In this document: piece by piece, positions 1 to 7,800 of the stretch
How the letters are laid out: every line of letters starts with the position of its first letter
How positions within the stretch are numbered: the first letter of the stretch is position 1
NCBI GenBank assembly: GCA_041742255.1
Contig: JBGSIZ010000166.1
Span: forward strand, 1-22,129
Source of the DNA: JBGSIZ01 sp041742255
GTDB lineage: Bacteria > Pseudomonadota > Alphaproteobacteria > Rhodobacterales > Rhodobacteraceae
Direction of reading: 5' to 3'
DNA: 22,129 bases
Notes under the pieces: model-generated
What the model saw: the letters and a program-made list of their open reading frames with translations, nothing else
The model's database searches: none
What the model was told of the DNA's origin: nothing
Made by a program: the position numbers and the translations under genes

Positions 1-1167
1 GGCGGCGGGTGTCGCGATCCACGGCCGGTCATATTCCGGCGCCGATCCCGCGAGGGTGGCCAGCGGCAGGTCGGCCACGCACACACCTTTGTGCAGGATG
101 ATGAATTTGTCCTCGGGGATGGTTTCGCCGACGATAGCGAAATCGAGATCCCATTTGTCAAAAACCGCCCTCGCCTGCGCCTCTTTTTCCGGGCGCAGAA
201 CCATGAGCATCCGTTCCTGAGACTCGGACAGCATCATTTCATATGCCGTCATGTTGGTTTCGCGTTGCGGCACATTGTCGAGGTTAAGCCGGATCCCCAA
301 GCCTCCCTTGTCCCCCATTTCCACCGCCGAACAGGTCAGACCCGCAGCCCCCATGTCTTGGATCGAGATCACCGCCCCGGTGTCCATGAGTTCCAGACAC
401 GCCTCCATCAGCCGTTTTTCGGTGAAGGGGTCCCCGACCTGCACGGTGGGCCGTTTTTCCTCAATCGTGTCGTCAAATTCCGCGCTGGCCATGGTGGCCC
501 CTCCGACGCCGTCGCGCCCGGTTTTGGCCCCCAGATACACGACCGGCATGCCCACGCCGGACGCCGCCGAATAGAAAATCTTGTCCGCATCCGCGAGGCC
601 TGCCGCAAAGGCGTTCACAAGGCAGTTGCCGTTGTAGGAGGGGTGAAACCGGACCTCGCCACCCACGGTGGGCACGCCAAAGCAGTTGCCATAGCCGCCG
701 ACCCCCTCGACGACCCCGTTCACCAGTTGCCGTGTCTTGGGGTGCGAGAGCATCCCGAACGACAACGAATTCATCGCCGCAATGGGCCGCGCCCCCATTG
801 TAAACACGTCCCGCAGGATGCCGCCCACACCCGTTGCCGCCCCTTGGTAGGGTTCGATGTAGGAGGGGTGATTGTGGCTCTCCATCTTGAACACGAGCGC
901 CATTTTCTGCCCGTCCGGGCCTGCGCCGATGTCCACGACGCCCGCGTTTTCACCCGGGCCGCAGATGACCTGTGGTCCGGTGGTGGGCAGCGTGCGCAGC
1001 CATTTCTTGGAGGATTTGTAGGAACAATGTTCGTTCCACATCGCCGAAAAGATGCCCAGTTCCGTGAACGTGGGGTCCCGGTTCAGGATTTGCAGGATCC
1101 GCGCGTATTCATCGGGTTTGAGGCCATGAGCGGCAATCAGGTCGGGCGTGATGGCGGGATCGGTCAT
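1..1167 (-). CDS. purL: Phosphoribosylformylglycinamidine synthase subunit PurL (5' part, cut by window edge)
   Basis: This is the large, ATP-dependent amidotransferase-partner subunit of FGAM synthase. It converts FGAR to FGAM in de novo purine synthesis with PurQ and PurS in the cytoplasm. The open frame gives 389 codons and runs off the left edge; stand-alone PurL is usually a little over 700 residues, so about the N-terminal half is present. Diagnostic segments are NEHCSYKSSK (residues 45-54), ESHNHPS (about 96-102) and GVGGILRDVFTMGARP (about 113-128), typical of the PurM-like ATP-binding fold. The ATG at 1167 begins MTDPAITPDLIAAHGLKPDE, a normal PurL N-terminus. There is no strong Shine-Dalgarno just upstream, and the gene has a long 5' region shared divergently with the MAPEG gene. 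The identification is secure. Confidence 0.96.
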   Translation of the reverse strand, partial: MTDPAITPDLIAAHGLKPDEYARILQILNRDPTFTELGIFSAMWNEHCSYKSSKKWLRTLPTTGPQVICGPGENAGVVDIGAGPDGQKMALVFKMESHNHPSYIEPYQGAATGVGGILRDVFTMGARPIAAMNSLSFGMLSHPKTRQLVNGVVEGVGGYGNCFGVPTVGGEVRFHPSYNGNCLVNAFAAGLADADKIFYSAASGVGMPVVYLGAKTGRDGVGGATMASAEFDDTIEEKRPTVQVGDPFTEKRLMEACLELMDTGAVISIQDMGAAGLTCSAVEMGDKGGLGIRLNLDNVPQRETNMTAYEMMLSESQERMLMVLRPEKEAQARAVFDKWDLDFAIVGETIPEDKFIILHKGVCVADLPLATLAGSAPEYDRPWIATPAA

Positions 1168-1449
1168 GGTGCCTCGCGGTGCAAAGAACGGTTGTGAGGT
1201 CTTTAGGCGATGCGTGGCCCAAGGAAAAGGGTGCGTGGCGGATCACGAGTGAGCCATCGTTCCAAAGGCGAGGTTTGAAGCCGAGAGGGGGGCCGCGCCA
1301 GATTGCGACCATGCGCGAGGCCTGACCCGATGGGTGCAAGCCCGTGTTCGCGGCGGGCGTGGTAGAAAAAGCGTTTTTGTTCAGTGGGTTGGACCGAAAT
1401 AACGCACTAAACTGAAGAAAGTTGCGATTTTTACAAATATTTTTCCCGC
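1168..1449. other. Intergenic region between purL and the MAPEG cassette, no convincing gene
   Basis: This is the purL-side part of a 351-bp divergent gap. An AT-rich island around 1395-1446 contrasts with the GC-rich flanks and is the likeliest place for the purL promoter on the minus strand (for example TTGTAA followed by TTTAGT with a long spacer), but no box is convincing. That would leave purL a leader of more than 200 nt. A small GC stem (GCCCG/CGGGC) occurs near 1340-1360. One minus-strand open frame crosses the region, but its product resembles nothing I know and it runs out of frame into purL. Confidence 0.5.
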
Positions 1450-1453
1450 CCGA

Positions 1454-1480
1454 TGTCGAAATCGGCAATGTGGCGGCGTC
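1454..1480 (+). promoter_or_regulatory. Candidate ECF42-type sigma factor promoter
   Basis: TGTCGA at 1454-1459 is followed by a 17-nt spacer and CGTC at 1477-1480. As I recall, the ECF42 group recognises TGTCGA in the -35 region and CGAC or CGTC in the -10 region. Both boxes match exactly at a normal spacing, and the cassette downstream encodes an ECF42-type sigma factor. A start near 1486 would leave a leader of about 30 nt before the MAPEG ATG at 1519. The -35 box lies inside a near-palindrome, CCGATGTC/GAAATCGG, at 1450-1465 with one mismatched pair. The match is by eye; autoregulation is inferred. Confidence 0.55.
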
Positions 1481-1518
1481 CTTGGGGTATCGAAACCTGA
1501 AACACAAAGGCCTAACGA

Positions 1519-1926
1519 ATGGAAACGACGATGACTTTTGCAGTTACTCCTCTTTATGCTCTGCCGCTGGCGGCGATTTATCTGATCTTGTGGTTCCGCA
1601 TCAGCGGTGTGCGGGCCGCGACCAAAATCTCGTTTGGAGATGGCGGCAATGTCGAACTTTTGCGGCGCGTCCGGCAGCACGGGAATTTTGTCGAATGGAC
1701 CGTCTTTGTCCTGATCCTGATGATCCTTGCCGAAGGTATGGGGGCGCCCGCGCTGTATCTGCATATTTCCGGCGCGCTGTTGCTGATTGGGCGGATTGCG
1801 CATCCCTTTGGTCTTGTCGAAGTCGATAACGCCGCCCACCCGCTGCGCTATGTCGGCAATGGCACCAATATCCTTGCTACTGTCAATGCCATGGTCTGCC
1901 TTGGCGTCAACCTTCTTGGCCTCTGA
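1519..1926 (+). CDS. MAPEG family membrane protein (YecN-like)
   Basis: The 135-aa protein has four hydrophobic segments and the MAPEG signature region RVRQHGNFVEWTVFVL (about residues 50-65). MAPEG stands for membrane-associated proteins in eicosanoid and glutathione metabolism. Eukaryotic members conjugate or reduce lipid-derived or electrophilic substrates with glutathione; most bacterial members have no known substrate. The size is normal for the bacterial type, and the protein should be in the inner membrane. AAAGG lies about 8 nt before the ATG at 1519, so I keep that start; an internal ATG at 1531 is possible. It is the first gene of a cassette with a DGPF protein (28-nt gap) and an ECF42 sigma factor, and probably shares their promoter. 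Confidence 0.85.
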   Translation: METTMTFAVTPLYALPLAAIYLILWFRISGVRAATKISFGDGGNVELLRRVRQHGNFVEWTVFVLILMILAEGMGAPALYLHISGALLLIGRIAHPFGLVEVDNAAHPLRYVGNGTNILATVNAMVCLGVNLLGL

Positions 1927-1954
1927 TCCAACCCCAACCCCAAGGACACATATC

Positions 1955-2317
1955 ATGCAATACATGCTTCTGATCTATAACGACCCCGCCCGCGAACCGG
2001 CCTATGGCACTCCGGCGTTTGACGCGATGATGGGCGGGTTCTTTACCCTCAACGAAACGATGAAGGCCGATGGCGTGCTGCGTGGCGGCGAAGGGCTGCA
2101 AGGCATCGAAACCGCCACATCGCTGCGCCTGCGCGGTGGTAAGGTCGAAACTATGGACGGGCCGTTTGCGGAAACCAAGGAACACCTTGGCGGTTACTAT
2201 ATCATCGAGGTGCCGGATCTGGATGCCGCCCTTGTCTATGCGGCCCTGATCCCTTCGGCTGGTTTCGGCACGATCGAGGTGCGCCCGCTGATGACCTATA
2301 ACCCTGCCGAGAAATAA
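1955..2317 (+). CDS. DGPF-domain (YCII-related) protein
   Basis: The 120-aa cytoplasmic protein has the ferredoxin-like dimeric alpha-beta fold expected of YCII-related proteins. The hallmark DGPFAETKEHLGGYYIIEV lies at about residues 69-87, and the N-terminus MQYMLLIYND is typical. DGPF proteins are the conserved genomic partners of ECF42 sigma factors, and here the sigma gene starts 3 nt after this stop, which indicates translational coupling. Their biochemical role is not established; a signalling or small-molecule-sensing role is often guessed. An upstream in-frame start would overlap the MAPEG gene. The ATG at 1955, with AAGGA about 9 nt before it, gives the normal family length and is chosen. 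Confidence 0.88.
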   Translation: MQYMLLIYNDPAREPAYGTPAFDAMMGGFFTLNETMKADGVLRGGEGLQGIETATSLRLRGGKVETMDGPFAETKEHLGGYYIIEVPDLDAALVYAALIPSAGFGTIEVRPLMTYNPAEK

Positions 2318-2320
2318 GAC

Positions 2321-3574
2321 ATGTCAGCCGCCCCACAGGCCATTGCCGCAACCAAGGCCATAACGGCCCTGATGCGCGATGACCGGGGGCGGCTGATGGC
2401 CGCCTTGATCGCGCGGTTGCGCGATTTCCAATTGGCCGAAGACGCGCTGCAAGAGGCCGCGATTTCGGCAGTCACCCATTGGTCCCGCAACGGCGTGCCC
2501 GCCTCTCCGCAGGGCTGGTTGCTGAAAGTGGCGTTGCGCAAGGCGATCGACCGCATCCGGTCCGGCGCGCGCGAAACCCGCAAAGCCGCCGAACTGGCCC
2601 GCCTGTCGCACGAGGAAGCCGCCGAAATGGAACCCGAACGTATCCGCGATGACCGCCTGTCTCTGATTTTTACCTGTTGTCACCCCGCGCTGGAACCCAA
2701 AAGCCAGGTCGCACTGACGCTGCGCACGGTTTGCGGGCTGACCACGACCGAAATCGCCCAGGGGTTTCTGGACGCCGAACCCGCGATGGGTCAGCGTCTG
2801 AGCCGCGCCAAGGCCAAGATCGCCGCCGCCGGCATCCCGTTTTCGGTGCCCGACCCGGAGCATTGGGGCGACCGGCTGGAGGCGGTTCTGGCGGTCATCT
2901 ACCTGATTTATAACGCAGGTTATACGGTCGGCCCGCTGGCGGACCGCGACCTGTGCGCCGAGGCGATATTTCTGGCGCGGATCCTGAACACCTTGCGCCC
3001 GGGTGAGGCGGAAATCGAAGGTTGTCTGGCCTTGATGTTGCTGTCGTTCGGGCGGCGGCGCGCGCGGGTCAGTGCCGACGGTGAAACCGTGCCGCCACAA
3101 GAACAGGACCGGACGTTGTGGGAGATGCCAATGCTGATGGAGGCCGAGGGGCTGGTGCAGACCGCGTTGCGCCGTCACGCGCTTGGCCCTTATCAAATCA
3201 AGGCCGCAATTGCCGCCAGTCATGTCATGCCACAGTCACCCGATTGGCCACAGATTGTCCTGCTGTATGGCATGTTGTTACGGTCAGAACCGACCGACGT
3301 TGTGCGGCTCAATCTGGCGGTTGCGCTGGCCGAAAGCGGCGATGTGGCGTTGGCGCGCAGGGTGTTGTCAGAGATCGCACCGGAGCTGGCGCATTATCCG
3401 CCCTTTCACGCGGCGCAAGCGGCGATTCTGGCAAAGGCGGGGGCCGTGAGCGAGGCGCTGGCCGCCTATGACAGCGCCATTGACCAAGCTGCAAGCCCGC
3501 AAGATGCCGCGTTTCTGATTGCCCGGCGCAAGCGGCTTTTGAGCGGTGACAGCGCGACAGGAGATGGGGCCTGA
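2321..3574 (+). CDS. ECF42-type RNA polymerase sigma factor with C-terminal TPR-like extension
   Basis: The 417-aa protein is about twice the length of a simple ECF sigma factor. Region 2 lies at about residues 20-85 (LAEDALQEAAISAVTHW, then the WLLKVALRKAIDRIR stretch). Region 4 is at about 108-165, with the helix-turn-helix around TTTEIAQGFLDAEPAMGQRLSRAKAKI. A DUF6596-type region follows (about 185-285) and then alpha-helical TPR-like repeats to the end. This layout and the adjacent DGPF gene define the ECF42 group, in which the C-terminal extension, not a separate anti-sigma factor, is thought to control activity. No anti-sigma gene is present. The motif usually written FNEGY reads YNAGY here (residues 197-201), so the acidic residue is replaced by Ala199. 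A candidate promoter of matching type precedes the cassette. Confidence 0.9.
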   Translation: MSAAPQAIAATKAITALMRDDRGRLMAALIARLRDFQLAEDALQEAAISAVTHWSRNGVPASPQGWLLKVALRKAIDRIRSGARETRKAAELARLSHEEAAEMEPERIRDDRLSLIFTCCHPALEPKSQVALTLRTVCGLTTTEIAQGFLDAEPAMGQRLSRAKAKIAAAGIPFSVPDPEHWGDRLEAVLAVIYLIYNAGYTVGPLADRDLCAEAIFLARILNTLRPGEAEIEGCLALMLLSFGRRRARVSADGETVPPQEQDRTLWEMPMLMEAEGLVQTALRRHALGPYQIKAAIAASHVMPQSPDWPQIVLLYGMLLRSEPTDVVRLNLAVALAESGDVALARRVLSEIAPELAHYPPFHAAQAAILAKAGAVSEALAAYDSAIDQAASPQDAAFLIARRKRLLSGDSATGDGA

Positions 3575-3629
3575 CGGGGCTGGGGGGCAGAATTTCCGCG
3601 CGGCTGGGCCACTGATTTGTGCATTGCGC

Positions 3630-3657
3630 AAAAAAATGCCGGGCACGAGGCCCGGCA
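3630..3657 (-). terminator. Intrinsic terminator, minus strand
   Basis: The arms TGCCGGGC (3637-3644) and GCCCGGCA (3650-3657) form a perfect 8-bp stem with a 5-nt loop. Seven A residues at 3630-3636 become a run of U after the stem on the minus strand. There is no T tract on the other side, so it terminates leftward transcription: the candidate sRNA and any read-through from the LysR gene. Confidence 0.85.
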
Positions 3658-3748
3658 AGTCCAACAGGGAGGTATGAAAGCGATAAGCGTTGCAGCATTA
3701 CCGCCGTCACGTGATCAGTTAAGTGGCAGGGATTGGTCGATCAAGCCC
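3630..3748 (-). ncRNA. Candidate AbcR/alpha-r15-like trans-acting small RNA
   Basis: Between the LysR stop and the terminator the minus strand can form a short structured RNA of about 119 nt. A 5' stem-loop at 3748-3729 pairs GGGCUUG with CAAUCCC (one mismatch, 6-nt loop). A small middle stem (GCGGU/GCUGC with an AAU loop) follows. Next comes an unpaired pyrimidine-rich stretch with ACCUCCCUGUU (about 3673-3663), complementary to Shine-Dalgarno sequences, and finally the intrinsic terminator. AbcR (alpha-r15) RNAs of Rhizobiales have this design, bind Hfq, repress many transporter mRNAs, and are encoded beside lsrB/vtlR, whose product activates them. The neighbouring gene here is of that type. 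The 5' end is estimated and I could not find a clear promoter. It could instead be the structured 3' UTR of the LysR gene. Confidence 0.5.
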
Positions 3749-3755
3749 TATGACC

Positions 3756-3803
3756 GTGCCAGAGTGACAACCCCGCCATGCGTTTTTCGCATGGGTCTGG
3801 CAC
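3756..3803 (-). promoter_or_regulatory. Nested inverted repeat between the LysR gene and the candidate sRNA
   Basis: An outer 8-bp repeat (GTGCCAGA 3756-3763, TCTGGCAC 3796-3803) encloses a perfect inner hairpin (CCATGCG 3776-3782, CGCATGG 3788-3794) with a five-base T/A loop. It begins 10 bp after the LysR stop codon and ends just upstream of the estimated sRNA start. It could be a regulator site for the sRNA or the 3' hairpin of the LysR mRNA; there is no U tract for a classical terminator. Confidence 0.45.
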
Positions 3804-3813
3804 AGGTTCCCGG

Positions 3814-4728
3814 TCAGGCCGAGGCGATTTCTGCCAACTCTTTGATTTTACGCCGGTGGTTGAAAATCTCGTCTTGCACGAAATCCCGGAAGGCCGCGAT
3901 CCGTTTGGATTGCCGCAATTCTTCCGGGTAGGCGAGGAACACCGGAACTTCGCCCGATTCGATTTCCGGGAGAACCCGGATAAGGTCCGGGAAATCCTCG
4001 GTCAGGTAGTCGGGCAGGATGCCGACCCCCAGATTGTTGTGAATCCCCTGCAAGACCCCGTAGTAGTTGTTGATCGTCAGAAGGCTGGCCGGTTCGTAGG
4101 TCAAGAGGTGCTGCACGAGCGTGGCCCCCGCGCTGACCTGAAATGAATTGGGGTTCTGACAGATCAGGCGGTGATTGCTGATGTCGTCCAGATCGTTGAT
4201 CGACCCCGCCTGATCCAGATAGGTCTGGCTGGCATAAAGCCGCATCCGCACCGACATCAGCCGTTTGCGGATCAGGTCCGCCTGACTGGGTTCTTTCATG
4301 CGGATGGCCACGTCAGCCTCGCGCATGGGGAGGTCCAGCACCCGTTCTTCGAGCATCAGGTCGATTTTCAGGTCCGGGTATTTTTCATAAAGTTTGGGCA
4401 GGCGCGGTGCCAGCCAAAGCGTGCCAAAGCCGGTGGTTGTGGTGACCCGCAACTGACCGAACACTTCTTCTTCGCTGTCGCGGATGCGCGCGGCCGCCGC
4501 ATCCAGCCGTTTGTTCATGGATTTGGTCGCGTCAAACAGGAGTTCCCCCTGTTCGGTGAGAATCAGTCCCCGCGCATGACGGTGAAAAAGCGTGGTGTTG
4601 AGCGATTCCTCGAGCGCGCGGATCTGGCGGGACACGGCCGATTGGGACAGGTGCAAGGTGTCGCCCGCATGGGTCAGAGACCCCGCATCGGCGACTGCGT
4701 GAAAGATTCTTAGCTTGTCCCAGTCCAT
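3814..4728 (-). CDS. LysR-family transcriptional regulator, LsrB/VtlR-like
   Basis: The 304-aa protein has the usual LysR length. The N-terminal winged helix-turn-helix (residues 1-60) reads MDWDKLRIFHAVADAGSL and later LFHRHARGLILTEQGELL, very close to what I remember of LsrB of Sinorhizobium and VtlR of Brucella/Agrobacterium. The periplasmic-binding-protein-like effector domain spans about 90-295. LsrB/VtlR proteins control sRNA genes (AbcR), redox homeostasis and host-associated traits. Only one cysteine is evident (in LICQNPN, about residue 190), and the stretch matching the reported LsrB redox cysteine reads NNLGVGILPDYL here, without Cys. The gene is divergent from the indolepyruvate oxidoreductase gene, with a LysR-type dyad between them, and a candidate AbcR-like RNA lies just downstream. 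Family is certain; subgroup is likely. Confidence 0.9.
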   Translation of the reverse strand: MDWDKLRIFHAVADAGSLTHAGDTLHLSQSAVSRQIRALEESLNTTLFHRHARGLILTEQGELLFDATKSMNKRLDAAAARIRDSEEEVFGQLRVTTTTGFGTLWLAPRLPKLYEKYPDLKIDLMLEERVLDLPMREADVAIRMKEPSQADLIRKRLMSVRMRLYASQTYLDQAGSINDLDDISNHRLICQNPNSFQVSAGATLVQHLLTYEPASLLTINNYYGVLQGIHNNLGVGILPDYLTEDFPDLIRVLPEIESGEVPVFLAYPEELRQSKRIAAFRDFVQDEIFNHRRKIKELAEIASA

Positions 4729-4786
4729 TTGTTGTCCAACCTGAAATTGTTACCGCTCACGCACGCGGTTTTATTACGTGGCCCAC

Positions 4787-4805
4787 TATGACCTATGCAA
4801 TCATA
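4787..4805. promoter_or_regulatory. Upstream inverted repeat TATGA-N9-TCATA
   Basis: This is a perfect 5-bp dyad in the middle of the lysR/oxidoreductase intergenic region. It overlaps a TGACCTA half-site (4789-4795) identical to the arms of the dyad at 4829-4849. Its position, about 70 bp upstream of the predicted oxidoreductase start site, is where LysR proteins usually have their recognition site. Confidence 0.4.
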
Positions 4806-4825
4806 TGTGTCTTGGATTTATGATT

Positions 4826-4853
4826 TTGTAGGTCAGTATTTTTGACCTATAGT
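4826..4853 (+). promoter_or_regulatory. Candidate promoter of the indolepyruvate oxidoreductase gene
   Basis: TTGTAG (4826-4831) and TATAGT (4848-4853) are separated by 16 bp. The predicted start near 4860 makes a translation start at 4862 nearly leaderless and supports the ATG at 4889, which has a strong Shine-Dalgarno. The boxes are overlapped by the LysR-type dyad. Confidence 0.45.
4829..4849. promoter_or_regulatory. LysR-type operator dyad TAGGTCA-N7-TGACCTA
   Basis: The two 7-bp arms (4829-4835 and 4843-4849) are perfect inverted copies. The core TCA-N7-TGA fits the T-N11-A rule for LysR boxes. It spans the -35 to -10 region of the predicted oxidoreductase promoter and lies about 100 bp upstream of the lysR start, so it could serve gene control and autoregulation. 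The divergent LysR protein is the obvious candidate binder, by inference. Confidence 0.55.
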
Positions 4854-4888
4854 GCCCGGAAATGACCATTCGTACGGGGAGGTGCGCA

Positions 4889-7800
4889 ATGAGCAGGCAG
4901 GATATCACCCTTCAGGACCGCTATGACCTTGAAAAACGGGTTGTATTGCTGAACGGCACGCAGGCGCTGGTGCGTCTGATGTTGATGCAGCGCGCCCGGG
5001 ACGCTGCGCGCGGGCTGAACACGGCGGGCTATGTGACGGGGTATCGCGGGTCACCGCTCGGCGCGGTGGACATGCAGATGACCAAGGCCACCGCCGATCT
5101 GACCGCCGCGCAGGTGACGTTTCAGCCGGGGTTGAACGAGGATCTGGCCGCCACAGCTCTGTGGGGCAGTCAGCAGGCCGAGTTGCGCGGCGAGGGCAAA
5201 TATGACGGCGTGTTCGGGTTGTGGTATGGCAAGGGCCCCGGCGTGGACCGGTCCGGCGACGTGATGCGCCACGCCAATATGGCCGGCACATCCCCGCATG
5301 GCGGCGTCATCATGGCGATGGGCGACGACCATACCGGCGAAAGTTCCACCACGTTGCATCAGTCCGATTGGGCGATGGTGGATGCCTATATGCCGATTGT
5401 CAGCCCTGCGGGTGTGCAGGAGGTTCTGGATTACGGATTGTATGCCTATGCCTTGTCCCGGTTTGCCGGGGTTTGGGTTGGGTTGAAAACCATGAAGGAC
5501 ACCATCGAGGTGACGAGCGTGGTCGATGCCGACCCGCACCGGATGCAGTTTGTTGAACCGTCGTTTCCGATGCCCGAGGGCGGGTTGAATATCCGGCTGG
5601 TGGATACCCCTGTGGCGCAGGAAGCCCGGATGATCGACCACAAACGGTTCGCTGCCGAGGCGTTTTCCCGCGCCAACAAGATGGACAAACGGGTGTGGGG
5701 GCAGCGCGGTGCCCGGATCGGGTTTGTGGCGGCGGGCAAGAACTGGCTTGATCTGGTGCATGCGTTGTCGCTGCTGGGGATCGACGCGCAGGATGCCGAA
5801 CGGTTGGGCCTGACGACCTACAAGGTGGGGCAGGTGTGGCCGCTGGACATGGCCGGGTTCCATGACTGGGCCGAGGGTCTGGACCTGATTATTGTGGTCG
5901 AGGAAAAGCGCAAGTTGATCGAGGTGCAGGTCAAGGAAGCGTTGTTTGACGACCGCGCGGGCCGCCGCGTCTATGGCTGGCACAAGGGCGATGAACATTC
6001 CGAAGGCCGCCGCGAGGAGGTGTTTCCGACCCGGTTCGCGCTGGACCCTGTGTGGATCGCCGAGAAACTGGGCGGGATATTGATCGAAGAAGGGTGCGGG
6101 ACCGACGGTATTTCTGCTGGACTGGCCCGGATTGCCGCCGCCAAAAAGGCCGACAACCAGCCCGAAATAGCCGCCCGTGTTCCGTATTTCTGCGCCGGAT
6201 GCCCCCATAATTCATCCACCAAGGTTCCCGAAGGCAGCCGCGCCTATGCCGGGATCGGCTGCCATTACATGGTGCAATGGATGGACCGCGAGACGGTCGG
6301 GTTTACCCAGATGGGCGGCGAGGGTGCCAATTGGGTGGGCGAGGCCCCGTTTTCGACCCGATCCCATGTGTTTCAGAACCTTGGCGATGGCACCTATAAC
6401 CATTCGGGCGTGCAGGCGATCCGGTTCGCCCTGATGGCGGGCACCACCATCACCTACAAGATATTGTTCAATGATGCCGTGGCCATGACGGGTGGCCAAG
6501 GCAACGATGGTGGGTTGACCGCCGACCGTATCTGCCGCGAATTGCTGGCGATGGGGGTGCGCGATGTGGCGTTGGTGTATGATGTAAAGGAAGGCATCGA
6601 CCTGTCGCTGTTCCCGGATGGCATTAGCCGCGACAGCCGCGAAAACCTGCCCTTGGTTCAGGAAAGATTGAGCAAGGTCAGCGGTGTATCCGCCATTGTG
6701 TATGTGCAGACCTGTGCCGCCGAAAAGCGCCGCCGCCGCAAGCGGGGCCAGTTTCCCGATCCCGATACCCGCGTGTTCATCAACACCGATGTATGCGAAG
6801 GCTGTGGCGATTGCGGCGTCCAATCCAACTGTGTGGCGATTGTGCCTGTGGACACGGAATTGGGCCGCAAACGGGCGATTGACCAATCTGCCTGCAACAA
6901 GGATTTGTCCTGTTTATCAGGGTTTTGCCCGTCGTTTGTCACGATCGAGGGGGCGAAGCCAAAGAAGGCCGCGACCGCCGAGATTGACCTGCCCGATATG
7001 CCCGAACCGACGCTGCCGCAGATCCGGGGCACCCACAATGTGGTGATCACGGGCGTTGGTGGCACCGGGGTTGTGACCATCGGGGCCGTTCTGGCGATGG
7101 CCGCCCATATCGACGGCAAGGGGGCGGGCATGATGGAGATGGCGGGTCTGGCCCAAAAGGGGGGCGCCGTGCATATCCATTGCCGTTTGGCCAACCGCCC
7201 CGAGGATATCAGCGCGATCCGTGTTGCCACGGGCGAGGCCGATGTGTTGATCGGCGGCGATCTGGTGGTCAGTGCCGGGGCCAAGACGCTGGGCCTGACG
7301 GCGGCGGGCCGCACCCGTGCGGTTGTCAATTCGCATGACATCGTGACCGGGGATTTCACCCGCGACCGGGAATTTCGTATTCCTTCCGAAAGGTTGCGCC
7401 TTGTTCTTGAGGCGAGGCTACAGGACCGGGTGGCGTTGTTCGACGCGTCCGACCTTGCACTGCGCCTGATGGGCGACAGCATCTATTCCAACATGATGGT
7501 GTTTGGGGCCGCGTGGCAGATGGGCGGCGTGCCGTTGTCCGGGGCCGCGATCCGCGACGCGATCCGGTTGAACGGGGCGCAAGTGGAGCGCAATTTGCGC
7601 GCGTTCGAAATTGGTCGCTGGGCTGTTTTGCATCCCGCCGAAGTAGACCGGATCATCACCGGAAGTGTGGTTTCCAAGCCGTTGACGTTGAGCGAAAAGA
7701 TAGCGTTTCGTGCGGATCACTTGACGTCGTATCAGAATGCCGCACTTGCCCGGCGATATACCGAATTTGTCGCCCGGTTCACCGATCCCGAGATGCAGGC

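Noticed and set aside
91..1197. 368-aa open frame on the plus strand.
   Set aside because: It is antisense to purL, whose product is recognised throughout; a high-GC shadow frame.
1109..1507. 132-aa minus-strand frame upstream of purL.
   Set aside because: It overlaps the start of purL out of frame, has no recognisable domain and no ribosome binding site that stands out.
3672..3931. Plus-strand frame starting right after AGGGAGGT.
   Set aside because: The Shine-Dalgarno-like block is only 1 nt from the ATG, and the frame runs antisense into the LysR gene; the block is better explained as the complement of the sRNA CCUCCC motif.
4736..4760. Minus strand resembles the lac operator (GTGAGCGG then TAACAATTTCA).
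   Set aside because: One central base is missing, no LacI-like gene is present, and the region is native intergenic DNA; treated as chance resemblance, not vector sequence.
4862..4888. Earlier ATG for the oxidoreductase.
   Set aside because: It would lie at the predicted transcription start and lacks a ribosome binding site, while the ATG at 4889 has an excellent one.
5051..6208. 385-aa minus-strand frame.
   Set aside because: Antisense to the oxidoreductase coding sequence.
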